DNA of 64,000 nt from UBA11579 sp039714215. Lineage in GTDB: Bacteria > Chloroflexota > Anaerolineae > Anaerolineales > UBA11579. The translations under genes were made by a program, and so were the position numbers. This document shows positions 24,343-32,675 of the stretch, in pieces; position 1 is the stretch's first letter; each line of letters begins with the position of its first letter. The notes under the pieces are model-generated. The model did not search any database. It was not told where the DNA came from and saw nothing but the letters and a program-made list of their open reading frames with translations. The stretch spans positions 1-64,000 of the forward strand of contig JBDLJU010000001.1 of NCBI GenBank assembly GCA_039714215.1, written 5' to 3'.

Positions 24343-25551
24343 ATGATCAACGATAATTCTCTGCCTGCCCCGTTAACCAATTCCACAAATGCCGTAGAGC
24401 TGATTACTTCACACGCTCAGCAAAGTGCTGCCAATCCCCTTGAGGCCGCCAATCTCAACCAGCACCTGGGAAGTTTTATCAGCACAGTTGTCCAGGCAGC
24501 CAGCAAAAGCGATAATACCCAACGAGCGTACTACACCGGTTTAGCTACATTTTTCCAGTTCTTGAGCAGTGAGCACAAGGAGCTGTTAGAGCGGCTCAAT
24601 TGGTATCCACTTGCAGACGTTGAACGCGTGCCCGGTCAGAAAGCGAACTGGCACATCCGCGGGCAGGCAGTGATCGTACGGTTGGTACAAAGCTCCACAT
24701 TAGACCGCTATCGCGATTGGTTGCTAGAAATAAATGCGGACCTTAGCCAGGCCACATTAAACCACCGCCTGAATGTCGTCAGAACCATGCTTCGGGTGGC
24801 AATGCGTGACGGTATCCTGCTCGGCGAGCAGTCCACAAATATGGGATTGACTCCTTATAAATCCCGCCAAATAATTAACAGGAAGTCTACCGGACGGCGT
24901 CTCTCAAGCGAAGAGGTCAAAATCCTCAAGGAAACTATCAAACAAATCGGGAGGATGGCATACAGCCGCGCGAAAGACGCCAAAAAATCACTTGCATTGA
25001 ACAAGCCAGCCAGAGACCTGGCGATTGTAAATATCATGCTTTATATGGGATTACGTACGATCGAAATCCGGCGAATTCTGATGGAAGACTTCTTCATTGA
25101 CCAGGGAAAGTGGAATCTGGTGATCCACGGGAAAGGCGATAAAGACCGGACCCTACCCGTTCACTCTGAAGCGCTCAAATCAATTCAGGATTGGATCTCC
25201 CAGGCAAACCCCCAGCTGGAAACTAAACTAACGCTGGGTACCGGAAAGATGCACCTATTTTATAACCTGCGCCCTACCGGACACCTTTCTAGCTATTCCT
25301 TGGGCAAGAATCCTGTGCCGCGTTTTCTGGCAAAGTATGGAGCTGCCTCTGGGATCGCCAGCGCGGATGGAAAAAACCGATTATCCCCCCACGATCTGCG
25401 GCGCACTTTCGGGCGCCGCGCATTTGACAACAACGCCCCGATTCTGGCAATCCAAAAAGCGTTCGGTCACGCAGATGTCAGCACAACGATGCAGTACATT
25501 GGCGTGGACGACCAGGACACCCATGCGGTGATTTTTTCTGTTGACGAGTAA
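24343..25551 (+). CDS. Tyrosine recombinase (Xer/integrase family)
   Basis: 402 residues from the ATG at 24343, whose GGAG is seven bases away; the ATG at 24337 sits too close to that GGAG. Residues about 50-185 form the core-binding helical domain (TQRAYYTGLATFFQFL). The catalytic domain has the full set: Arg238 (GLRTIEIR), Lys264 (HGKGDKDR), His350 and Arg353 (SPHDLRRTF), His376 (FGHADVSTT) and nucleophile Tyr385 (MQYIG). It cuts and rejoins DNA through a phosphotyrosine link. At about 400 residues it is longer than XerC/XerD (about 300). No phage, transposon or integron genes are beside it and no tRNA flanks it, so it may act on the nearby dif-like site. It converges on the CBS-ACT gene with 17 bases between. 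Confidence 0.92.
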   Translation: MINDNSLPAPLTNSTNAVELITSHAQQSAANPLEAANLNQHLGSFISTVVQAASKSDNTQRAYYTGLATFFQFLSSEHKELLERLNWYPLADVERVPGQKANWHIRGQAVIVRLVQSSTLDRYRDWLLEINADLSQATLNHRLNVVRTMLRVAMRDGILLGEQSTNMGLTPYKSRQIINRKSTGRRLSSEEVKILKETIKQIGRMAYSRAKDAKKSLALNKPARDLAIVNIMLYMGLRTIEIRRILMEDFFIDQGKWNLVIHGKGDKDRTLPVHSEALKSIQDWISQANPQLETKLTLGTGKMHLFYNLRPTGHLSSYSLGKNPVPRFLAKYGAASGIASADGKNRLSPHDLRRTFGRRAFDNNAPILAIQKAFGHADVSTTMQYIGVDDQDTHAVIFSVDE

Positions 25552-25568
25552 GCCCCCTTCCCTATTGC

Positions 25569-26216
25569 CTATGCGCCGCTGGTGCGAATATCCTTAATCT
25601 CCTTTGCATACGTTTTCATGATCTTTTCAACTTCGGTTTGTTTTACATCACCAACTTTTAACATCACTTCACGTGTTTCAGGTTCTTCACTCGCATAAGT
25701 GCCAATCGCAATCACGTTACCGCCCTGCTGAGCGATTGCCTGGGCCATTTTTGCAAGCTCTCCCGGTTGATCTTCCAATAAAAATGTAGCCCTGACTCCA
25801 CTTTCACGAGCGCCAGTCAGTTCTATCAACAAACGGAACAAATCTGTTTCAGTGATAATCCCAGTTAATTCTTTCCCAGCCATCACCGGCACACCTCCGA
25901 CCTTGCGATCAGCCATGATCTTTGCAGCTTCTTCGATTGGGGTTTCTTCAGTCACAGTGATAACGTCCTTAGTCATCAGCTCTGCAACTGTAATCTTACT
26001 TAACAAATAGTTTAATTCCCAGATACTTAGACTTGTGGCCATTGAAGGAGTAGCGTTCAACAAATCCTTCTCTGAAACAATCCCCACCAATTTCCCAGCT
26101 TTAACTACTGGTGCTCGGCGGATACCCTTGGCTTTCATCAACTGCAGCACTTCTTGAATCGGCGTATCAGGGCTGACATGGACAACAGGTTGAGTCATTC
26201 TTTCACCAACTAACAT
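25569..26216 (-). CDS. CBS-pair plus ACT domain protein (AcuB-like)
   Basis: 215 residues: two CBS motifs (about 1-60 and 80-135, with MTQPVV and GIVSEKDLL, then MTKDVITV and GIITETDLFRLL) and a C-terminal ACT domain (about 143-215, GVRATFLLEDQPGELAKMAQAI). CBS pairs bind adenine nucleotides and ACT domains bind small effectors, so it is a ligand-sensing regulator. AcuB-type proteins of this build are linked to acetoin or acetate use. AGGAGAA precedes the ATG. It ends an operon that starts with ADP-forming acetyl-CoA synthetase, which fits an energy- or acetate-related role, though the role is inferred. Confidence 0.87.
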   Translation of the reverse strand: MLVGERMTQPVVHVSPDTPIQEVLQLMKAKGIRRAPVVKAGKLVGIVSEKDLLNATPSMATSLSIWELNYLLSKITVAELMTKDVITVTEETPIEEAAKIMADRKVGGVPVMAGKELTGIITETDLFRLLIELTGARESGVRATFLLEDQPGELAKMAQAIAQQGGNVIAIGTYASEEPETREVMLKVGDVKQTEVEKIMKTYAKEIKDIRTSGA

Positions 26217-26251
26217 TTAATTCTCCTTTTCTATAAATTGGTTAATTATTT

Positions 26252-26962
26252 TTAGCCTTCGCGCTTTTCAAAACAATACCCAATCCCATGCTCAGTGTGC
26301 AAATATACCGGATTGGCGGGATCTTGCTCCAGTTTTTGTCGCAATCTTCCAACATATACTCTAAGGTACTCTGATTCTTGACCATATTCTGGTCCCCAAA
26401 TTTGTTTTAAGATCCGTTGGTGAGAGAGCACTTTTCCAGAATTTCTCATCAAGAGAACCAATAAATTAAATTCAGTCGGAGTTAGCACAACCCCCTCCCC
26501 CAAGACATCCACGCTGTGGCGACCTACATCCACAAAGATATTACCTTGCTCTATCTGTTCATCAGCAACCGGGATTTCTTCCCAGTTCGCCCGGCGAAGG
26601 ACAGCCTTGACCCTGGCAAGCAGCTCACCGACCCCAAATGGCTTTGTGAGGTAGTCATCGGCGCCTAGATTAAATGCCTGGATTTTATCTCGTTCTTCAC
26701 CAAGTGCGGAGAGCACGATGATCGGAACTGTTGAATTTTCCCGGATGCGCCTGATCGTCTCAAGCCCATCCATGATCGGCATCATTACATCTAAAATCAC
26801 CAGATTGATTAATTCCTTATCAAATTTTTCTAAGGCCACTATACCATTAGAAGCTGTAGTTACCAGGAAGCCGCGCACCTCCAGATTCTTCCTAATAAAT
26901 TTTCTTAATGGTTCTTCATCATCGACAACTAAAATGCTGATTCTTTTCATCGTAAGTTTCAA
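26252..26962 (-). CDS. OmpR/KdpE-type response regulator
   Basis: 236 residues from a TTG at 26962 with AGGAAAGAG in front; an ATG at 26950 (232 residues) is the alternative. The receiver domain has the acidic pair VVDDEEP, phospho-acceptor Asp58 (VILDVMMP, TTG numbering) and the KPFG lysine motif. The C-terminal winged helix shows LTPTEFNLLVLL and RVYVGRLRQKLE. It is the DNA-binding partner of the sensor kinase encoded 19 bases upstream. Overall it is most like KdpE, but no kdp genes are near, so its target is unknown; the operon context suggests acetate or energy metabolism. Confidence 0.92.
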   Translation of the reverse strand: MKLTMKRISILVVDDEEPLRKFIRKNLEVRGFLVTTASNGIVALEKFDKELINLVILDVMMPIMDGLETIRRIRENSTVPIIVLSALGEERDKIQAFNLGADDYLTKPFGVGELLARVKAVLRRANWEEIPVADEQIEQGNIFVDVGRHSVDVLGEGVVLTPTEFNLLVLLMRNSGKVLSHQRILKQIWGPEYGQESEYLRVYVGRLRQKLEQDPANPVYLHTEHGIGYCFEKREG

Positions 26963-26981
26963 TTCTCTTTCCTAGTAGTAT

Positions 26982-29660
26982 TTAATCAACTGGCAGCGTA
27001 AAAGCCAGGCAAGCTCCGGTTTCCTGCTCATCAACCCAGATTTCTCCACCGTGCGCTTTGACAAACCCTCTGCAGATTGCCAACCCCAATCCAACACCCG
27101 GTGTCTCGCGATTAAGCCCAGTCTCCAGCCGATAAAAGCTGTCGAAGACTGCAGTACGTTTATTTTTAGCAATTCCAGGACCAAAGTCTTTTACCCTGGT
27201 GATCAAATTGCCATCGCTCAATGAGACGGTGACCTGAATTGGCAGATCGCTTTGAGAATACTTGACCGCATTTTCGATCAAATTTCGAACGACAACTTCA
27301 ACCCGATAGGGATCGATCAGCATCTTGGGGAGATCCACTGGAACGTCCAGTTTGATCCGTTCTCCTGGACTTGGGGAAGCCTGTTGAATTGCTCGTTCAA
27401 CAATCTCGTTGTAGGAACAAAGGATTTTCTTGAGAGTGAGGCTGCCTGCTTCAATCCGGGAGATATCCAACAGATTATTCACCAGGTCACTGAGCCTATC
27501 TGCCTCATTTGAGATAATTTCCAGGAACTCCCGCTGGGAGTCTGGCTCCCATTCGACATCCCTGGCGAGCAGCGTGGTGGCGTATCCCTTTATTGATGCT
27601 AAAGGAGTTTGCAGTTCGTGAGAAACCGTTGAGATTAATCCAGTTTTCATCCGATCCAGCTCATGCTCTTTGGTCATATCTTGAAGGAACTGACCATGAC
27701 CGATTGAGAAGCCTGTGCCATCTTTCACTGCAAATCCCTGCAGCCGATAAAACTTTTTCCCGGCAGAAGTTTCGAGATTAAAAGTAATTTCTTCCTCACC
27801 TTCACTGTTAAGTACACCCTGGAGTCTGGCCAGAGCTTCGGTTTTGTTTTCCGCGTCTTCGAAAATGGCTTTGAACAATTCGTCAGCTGGCTTCCCCAAT
27901 AATTCAGAATCTGGTAAATTTGCCAGTTCCCTCACCATGCGATTAATATACAAGATTTCTCCCGACAAATTCTCCAACACCAAGCCAACCTCGAGAGATT
28001 GGATCAACGCCTCCAGGCGGCTGGTCTGAATTTGCAGCTGGGAATCACTACGAGAAAACAATTCAGCGTTTTCAATAGCCATCGCAGCCTGGTTCGCAAA
28101 ACTGAGCAACAGATCGATATTATTATCGGTGAAGACATTCACTTCAGGGCTGTAGACCACTAAAGCTGCTGGTGGAGCATGGATCGTCTGCAGAGGAATT
28201 GCTGCGAATGCCTGGTAGCCTTCCTGTTCAGCGCGCTGGCGCATATATTGATACTCTGCATCAGCTTTGACATCCTGAATAATGATCGGCTGACCAATCC
28301 TGAGAGCTCTTACCGTGATCGATGTGCCTTCATCCGGCTGAAATACCAACTCCTCAGCATAGCGTGGAGACAAACCACGGCTTGCCCTCGAAATAAAAGC
28401 CCCGCCGCTTTCGTCCTGTGCCACAATTGTGGATTTTTTAATACCCAGTAAGCTTTCCACCTGCTCCAAGATCGTCGTGAGTACAATTTCAGGATCCAAC
28501 GAGGAAACCACAACCTGGCTGGTTTCCAGCAAGGTGCCTAATTCATCGATCCTTGCTTGCAAAGACTCCTCCATCCATGAGAAGCTGCGGATCAGGTTCC
28601 CAATTTGGTCTTCCCGGCGACTGATCTCTAAGAATCTTTCCTTGCGGTCCAGGCCCCCGGATGGATCAGATCCAACCTGAACGCTGTACGCAGCAAGCTT
28701 TTCTAACGGTTGGAGCACATTGAAATACAGGGCGCCCCAGAAGAATATTCCAATACCCGAGATGACCAGGATAACCAAATTGACCCCACGATGAAGCAGT
28801 TCTGGTGTGTGAAATGATACCGAGGTTGGCTGGCTGACAATCACCCCCCATCCAGCACTGGGAATTGGGACATAACTGTACAGCCTCTCAACACCGTCTT
28901 GGGCATGGTCAATCCGGCTTCCCTCACCGCCTGCCAGTAGATCCCCAATAATTTCTGGCAATCTTTCAGTCAGGTTCTGAAGTAATTCTTCAGGTTTGGG
29001 GGAAGCAACCGTATCACCAATTGAATCCACAATTACCAATTCGAATTGATCACTTTCAGGATATCCCTGGGTGATCCTACTCAATGTTGAACTGAAAGAT
29101 TGGAGCTTAATATTCGCGGCAACCACACCCCGAAATTCTTCACCCTCCCAAATAGGCATCACCGCTGTGGTGACTGGCTCGAGTGTGGTTGGAGAGATTC
29201 TTCCCAATGCAATTAAAGGCGATTCAGTCTCCATCGCACGTTTAAAGTAAGAACGAAAAGAAAAATTTGACCCAACGGAACTTATCGGTCCAACAGGGTA
29301 ATGAACGATCATGATGCCATCAGGAGACAAACGATAGATGAGGGATACATCTGGCCTGGCACTCATCACGTTTTCAAAAATCTCTAACATGCCCTGGTTG
29401 TCACCCGCAATGACTGCATCGTACTTTGCCACCTCTAAAATACTCAGGAGTGAATATTCAAGCGCGGTGTCTGTTTCCTCAGCGATCACCCGCGCGAGGG
29501 TCAAATCCCCCGCAATGATATCCTGCCGCAGACGGTCACTGGCAAACTGGTCAAAAGCCAATGCCATGATTACGATAGGTACGACAAATAATGAGTATAA
29601 AACCAGCAGCTGAATACCTAGATCATTGCGCAGCCTGGAGAGGAAACCTCGAATCATCAT
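26982..29660 (-). CDS. Membrane sensor histidine kinase (Cache-HAMP-GAF-PAS-HisKA-HATPase)
   Basis: 892 residues. Transmembrane helix at about 18-38, extracellular dCache-like sensor (about 45-270), second helix (about 290-312), HAMP, GAF (about 385-525), PAS (about 545-640) and kinase core. The phospho-acceptor is His681 (STVSHELQTPLASIKG). ATP-binding boxes are NLIENAVKYS, DFGPGIA and GVGLGLAICRGFVKAHGG. The start at 29660 has no close ribosome binding site, but AAGGAGG lies in the end of the upstream gene. It starts nine bases after the acetyl-CoA synthetase stop and precedes its response regulator. It would sense an extracellular ligand through Cache and an internal signal through GAF/PAS. 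The signals are unknown. Confidence 0.92.
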   Translation of the reverse strand: MMIRGFLSRLRNDLGIQLLVLYSLFVVPIVIMALAFDQFASDRLRQDIIAGDLTLARVIAEETDTALEYSLLSILEVAKYDAVIAGDNQGMLEIFENVMSARPDVSLIYRLSPDGIMIVHYPVGPISSVGSNFSFRSYFKRAMETESPLIALGRISPTTLEPVTTAVMPIWEGEEFRGVVAANIKLQSFSSTLSRITQGYPESDQFELVIVDSIGDTVASPKPEELLQNLTERLPEIIGDLLAGGEGSRIDHAQDGVERLYSYVPIPSAGWGVIVSQPTSVSFHTPELLHRGVNLVILVISGIGIFFWGALYFNVLQPLEKLAAYSVQVGSDPSGGLDRKERFLEISRREDQIGNLIRSFSWMEESLQARIDELGTLLETSQVVVSSLDPEIVLTTILEQVESLLGIKKSTIVAQDESGGAFISRASRGLSPRYAEELVFQPDEGTSITVRALRIGQPIIIQDVKADAEYQYMRQRAEQEGYQAFAAIPLQTIHAPPAALVVYSPEVNVFTDNNIDLLLSFANQAAMAIENAELFSRSDSQLQIQTSRLEALIQSLEVGLVLENLSGEILYINRMVRELANLPDSELLGKPADELFKAIFEDAENKTEALARLQGVLNSEGEEEITFNLETSAGKKFYRLQGFAVKDGTGFSIGHGQFLQDMTKEHELDRMKTGLISTVSHELQTPLASIKGYATTLLARDVEWEPDSQREFLEIISNEADRLSDLVNNLLDISRIEAGSLTLKKILCSYNEIVERAIQQASPSPGERIKLDVPVDLPKMLIDPYRVEVVVRNLIENAVKYSQSDLPIQVTVSLSDGNLITRVKDFGPGIAKNKRTAVFDSFYRLETGLNRETPGVGLGLAICRGFVKAHGGEIWVDEQETGACLAFTLPVD

Positions 29661-29669
29661 TTAATAAAC

Positions 29670-31790
29670 TTAATCGCCCTCCTTCGAAGAAAGGAACATC
29701 CGCATATCAACAGCAACTGCGCCGCATCCCTCTTCGAATACATACAGTGGATTAATTTCTACTTCATCAATTTGCTGATGATCGACAATCAGCTGTCCGA
29801 TCCTGACCAGCACATCCTTGACAGCTTGAACATCTGCAGCCGCATATTGTCTGAATCCTTGCAGCTTCTTCCCAGCCCAAGAATTATTGATCAAATAATC
29901 AAGGTCCTCGGAGGTTAGCGGAGCCAATGCAAAATTAATATCCTTGATCCCTTCCACCTCAACTCCACCGCTGCCGAACATTACCAGCGGTCCAAAGATT
30001 GGATCTCGCACCGCTCCGACAATCACTTCATGGCCCCCAGAAACCATTTTTTGAACATAAGCACCTCGAATGTCAACTTCAGGCTTAAGAGCCTTTACTG
30101 CCGCTGTGAGATGGCTGTAGGCATCTTCTACCTCCTGCCCATCCTGTAAATTTAGGACAATTCCTCCAAGATCAGATTTGTGGGAGATACCTTCGGCTGC
30201 GATTTTTAACACCACCGGTAATCCAATTTCCTCGGAGATTTTAACGGCTGAGTTCGCGTTTCCTGCCAGGTGAAGTTTGCCTACAGGAATACCATAGAGA
30301 TCCAGTATATTTTCAGTTTCCTCGGCTGGCACTAACCTATCAATATTTTTACTCAGGATAGCAAGGATTGGCTCAACGGGACTTTGATCAATTTCTAAAT
30401 TAATCCTTTGATGATTGCCATTAGCCGTTACAACTTGGGTTCGCTTCCAAAGAGCACCAATTGCAGAAGCGGCTTTCTCCGGAAAATTATATTCTGGGAC
30501 CTTATTTACCCGCAGCATCGCCACTCCTGCTGCCACCTGCTCACTACCCATTAGCGAATACACCACGGGCTTCTGATTTTTTACTTTTATTACTGGCAGA
30601 CAGGCGGAAACCATATCCTCAACAGGATACATTGGCGGCGGCGGAGCAATTACCATCACAGCATCCACTTCTGGAGAATCCAGCAGAATTTTTAAGCATT
30701 CCGAATAAAGCTCTGCAGATGCGGAAGCGAGGATATCAATCGGGTTTTCAATGCTTGCGGCATCAGGGAGCAAAGCCGATAGTTTTTCTTTATCGGTCAC
30801 GGTCAAATCAGCCATGGTTAATCCATGGACAGAGAGTGCATCTGTGGCAGCGACACCCGGTCCACCAGCATTGGTCAAAACTGCCACGCGGTTACCTGCA
30901 GGAAGCGGGGCCCAGGCAAGCGATTCTGCCCAATTAAACATTTCTTCCGTGTTTTCTGCACGGATCACACCGGCTCGCCGGAAAGCAGCATCGAATGCGT
31001 GGTCTGCTCCTGCCAACGCGCCCGTATGTGAGGAAGCTGCCTGCTTGCCTTTTTCTGTACGGCCAACCTTAAGCGCAATCACTGGTTTTTTAGCTGAAGC
31101 CTGCGTCGCTTGAGCAACAAACTTGTCTCCATCTTTTACGCTTTCAAGATAAAGGGTGATTACAGCGGTGTGTTCATCTTCCGCTAAAGATCCAATCACA
31201 TCGGACTCATTAACTACGATTTGATTGCCAAGACTGATAATCGTTGAAAAACTAAAACCTGCCCTTCTCACCCAGTCAATAACACCAGCACCAAGGGCAC
31301 CTGAGTGGGTAATAAATCCAATATCACCAGGTTCAGGCATTGGTGGCTGAATAAAGGTAGTATCAATTGGGAAATGGGTGTCGATCACCCCGATGCAGTT
31401 AGGTCCAAGTATATTAAGTCCCCTGTCCTCGGCTAGTTTAATACAATCAACTTCGTAAGCGCGACCAGCAATACCAATTTCAGAAAAACCTCCAGAAATT
31501 ATGATGAAATTATTAATCCCATTATGACTACACGCATTAATTGATTCCGCCACGATTGGTGCAGGAATGACCACAACCGCAAGGTCAATATCTACAGGTA
31601 AGTGTGCAATTGAAGTATGCATTTGCTTTCCAAATAAATCCCCGCCCTTTGGATTGACAAAATACAAATCTCCCGAAAAACCGCTGGCAATCAAATTTCG
31701 GGAAACACCATAACCTAACTTGGCCTGGTTAGATGTCGCTCCTATTACGGCGACACTCTTAGGGTTCAACAGATTTTTTAGATTTGGCAT
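29670..31790 (-). CDS. ADP-forming acetyl-CoA synthetase (fused alpha-beta)
   Basis: 706 residues from the ATG at 31790 (AGGA upstream); an in-frame start at 31868 would lie inside the terminator of the tRNA. The alpha part has the CoA-binding domain (NPKSVAVIGATSNQAKLGYGV), ITHSGALGAGVIDW, and SSHTGALAGADHAFDAAFRRAG. The beta ATP-grasp part from about 480 has GLPVVLKIAAEGISHKSDLGG and VEINPLYV. It makes ATP from acetyl-CoA (or other acyl-CoA), releasing acetate, as in archaea and anaerobic bacteria. It heads an operon with a sensor kinase, a response regulator and a CBS-ACT protein, which suggests that this energy step is under signal control. Confidence 0.9.
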   Translation of the reverse strand: MPNLKNLLNPKSVAVIGATSNQAKLGYGVSRNLIASGFSGDLYFVNPKGGDLFGKQMHTSIAHLPVDIDLAVVVIPAPIVAESINACSHNGINNFIIISGGFSEIGIAGRAYEVDCIKLAEDRGLNILGPNCIGVIDTHFPIDTTFIQPPMPEPGDIGFITHSGALGAGVIDWVRRAGFSFSTIISLGNQIVVNESDVIGSLAEDEHTAVITLYLESVKDGDKFVAQATQASAKKPVIALKVGRTEKGKQAASSHTGALAGADHAFDAAFRRAGVIRAENTEEMFNWAESLAWAPLPAGNRVAVLTNAGGPGVAATDALSVHGLTMADLTVTDKEKLSALLPDAASIENPIDILASASAELYSECLKILLDSPEVDAVMVIAPPPPMYPVEDMVSACLPVIKVKNQKPVVYSLMGSEQVAAGVAMLRVNKVPEYNFPEKAASAIGALWKRTQVVTANGNHQRINLEIDQSPVEPILAILSKNIDRLVPAEETENILDLYGIPVGKLHLAGNANSAVKISEEIGLPVVLKIAAEGISHKSDLGGIVLNLQDGQEVEDAYSHLTAAVKALKPEVDIRGAYVQKMVSGGHEVIVGAVRDPIFGPLVMFGSGGVEVEGIKDINFALAPLTSEDLDYLINNSWAGKKLQGFRQYAAADVQAVKDVLVRIGQLIVDHQQIDEVEINPLYVFEEGCGAVAVDMRMFLSSKEGD

Positions 31791-31820
31791 GCAGAATTCC
31801 TGGAGTATGAGAATACTAAG

Positions 31821-31826
31821 ATTATA
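31821..31826 (-). promoter_or_regulatory. -10 element of the acetyl-CoA synthetase operon
   Basis: TATAAT on the minus strand, 30 bases before the ATG at 31790 and downstream of the tRNA terminator. No clear -35 is visible, so this is a weak prediction. Confidence 0.35.
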
Positions 31827-31847
31827 AACCACAATCCAAGAATAGAA

Positions 31848-31875
31848 AAAAGGGTTGCTCTTAAACAACCCTTTT
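31848..31875 (-). terminator. Intrinsic terminator of tRNA-Met (CAT)
   Basis: Ten-base-pair stem (31848-31857 with 31866-31875, core GGGTTG/CAACCC) and an eight-base loop. On the minus strand it is followed by a run of T. It starts four bases after the tRNA 3' end. Confidence 0.85.
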
Positions 31876-31878
31876 GTG

Positions 31879-31951
31879 TGGCGAGGGACGGACTTGAACC
31901 GTCAACCCATGGCTTATGAGTCCATTGCTCTGCCGATTGAGCTACCTCGCC
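31879..31951 (-). tRNA. tRNA with CAT anticodon (elongator Met or Ile2)
   Basis: A 73-base cloverleaf: acceptor GGCGAGG/CCTCGCC, D arm GCTC/GAGC, anticodon loop CTCATAA, T arm GACGG-TTCAAGT-CCGTC, discriminator A, no encoded CCA. The G1-C72 pair excludes initiator tRNA. CAT may read Met, or Ile after lysidine modification; these cannot be told apart here. The top anticodon-stem pair (31-39) is A opposite G, a mismatch next to the loop. Confidence 0.92.
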
Positions 31952-31966
31952 TAGTTAAGCGGAGAA

Positions 31967-31995
31967 AGTTTACTATGAGCACACCGATTTGTCAA
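31967..31995 (-). promoter_or_regulatory. Promoter of the tRNA (CAT) gene
   Basis: Minus-strand TTGACA (31995-31990), 17-base spacer, TAAACT (31972-31967), placed 15 bases before the tRNA. The same TTGAC/TAAA pattern precedes the other two tRNA genes. Confidence 0.8.
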
Positions 31996-32023
31996 CTTTT
32001 ATCGAATAATCTCCCGTATTTTT

Positions 32024-32404
32024 TTACTCATTGAAGGTCAACCACATGATCCAGGCATCCCAATTGCTGGTGAATTCTTGTGGTTCAGCTTCCTGGAATT
32101 TCTCTTCAGGTATATAGCCGCCATCCGGGATGGGCACGATGACAATATCATCCTCCATCCCCATCCAATTCTGCTCGCGCGCCCACTCTGCAATCGCCTC
32201 ATCAGATTCGGCATATTCAATTGACTGCATCAATGAATATTCTTGGGCTTGTAGATCCGCCAGTCTCCCCTCTTCAACCTCCATTTGGCCGCGCAGTTCC
32301 ATCAAGTGGATCATCCGGGAATTAAAATCAACCACCAGCAGCAGTAAAAGAACTACCCCTAAAGCAGTTGCTATTCTTCGTGCCCAAGCCCGGAATATCT
32401 TCAT
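32024..32404 (-). CDS. FtsB/DivIC-like septum formation initiator protein
   Basis: 126 residues from the ATG at 32404. A short basic N-terminus, one transmembrane helix (about 13-30, ATALGVVLLLLLVVDF), then a heptad-like coiled coil (about 34-65) and an acidic, aromatic C-terminus (about 75-126) with AREQNWMGMED, the position where FtsB/DivIC proteins have a conserved tail. These bitopic proteins belong to the divisome. The start lacks a ribosome binding site, but TATAAT lies six bases upstream with TTGCGC 18 bases before that, which suggests a leaderless message. It sits between two tRNA genes on the same strand. Confidence 0.75.
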   Translation of the reverse strand: MKIFRAWARRIATALGVVLLLLLVVDFNSRMIHLMELRGQMEVEEGRLADLQAQEYSLMQSIEYAESDEAIAEWAREQNWMGMEDDIVIVPIPDGGYIPEEKFQEAEPQEFTSNWDAWIMWLTFNE

Positions 32405-32410
32405 AATCTG

Positions 32411-32440
32411 ATTATACTTCACTCTCAATTTATTGCGCAA
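32411..32440 (-). promoter_or_regulatory. Promoter of the ftsB-like gene, leaderless geometry
   Basis: TTGCGC (32440-32435), 18-base spacer, TATAAT (32416-32411), six bases to the ATG. Transcription would begin at the start codon. Confidence 0.55.
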
Positions 32441-32504
32441 GTAAAAATAGAATCTGCAAGAAACATTCCAATCAACGATTTTACGAGATACCCCAAATTA
32501 AACA

Positions 32505-32531
32505 AAAACAACTCAACAGATGAGTTGTTTT
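32505..32531 (-). terminator. Intrinsic terminator of tRNA-Leu
   Basis: Eleven-base-pair stem (32505-32515 with 32521-32531; core CAACTCA/TGAGTTG), five-base loop, followed on the minus strand by T residues. It ends one base after the tRNA. Confidence 0.88.
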
Positions 32532-32532
32532 A

Positions 32533-32616
32533 TGCCGAAGGTGGGAGTCGAACCCACATGGGCCGAAGCCCACTACGCCCTGAACGTAGCGCGTCTGCCT
32601 GTTCCGCCACTTCGGC
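32533..32616 (-). tRNA. tRNA-Leu (CAG)
   Basis: An 84-base class II tRNA: acceptor GCCGAAG/CTTCGGC, anticodon stem CTACG/CGTAG with loop TTCAGGG, long variable arm closed by GGGC-TTCG-GCCC, T arm GTGGG-TTCGACT-CCCAC, discriminator A. The anticodon CAG reads CUG leucine codons. No CCA is encoded. Confidence 0.95.
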
Positions 32617-32624
32617 TCTGCGGT

Positions 32625-32652
32625 ATTTTACTTTGTTTTAGTTATTTGTCAA
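32625..32652 (-). promoter_or_regulatory. Promoter of tRNA-Leu
   Basis: Minus-strand TTGACA (32652-32647), 16-base spacer, TAAAAT (32630-32625), eight bases before the tRNA. Confidence 0.8.
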
Positions 32653-32675
32653 CTAATTGCCTGATCTTAACAAAT

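Noticed and set aside
24343..25551. Integrase of a phage, integrative element or integron
   Set aside because: No flanking tRNA, att repeats, attC array, transposase or phage genes are seen, so only a stand-alone recombinase is supported.
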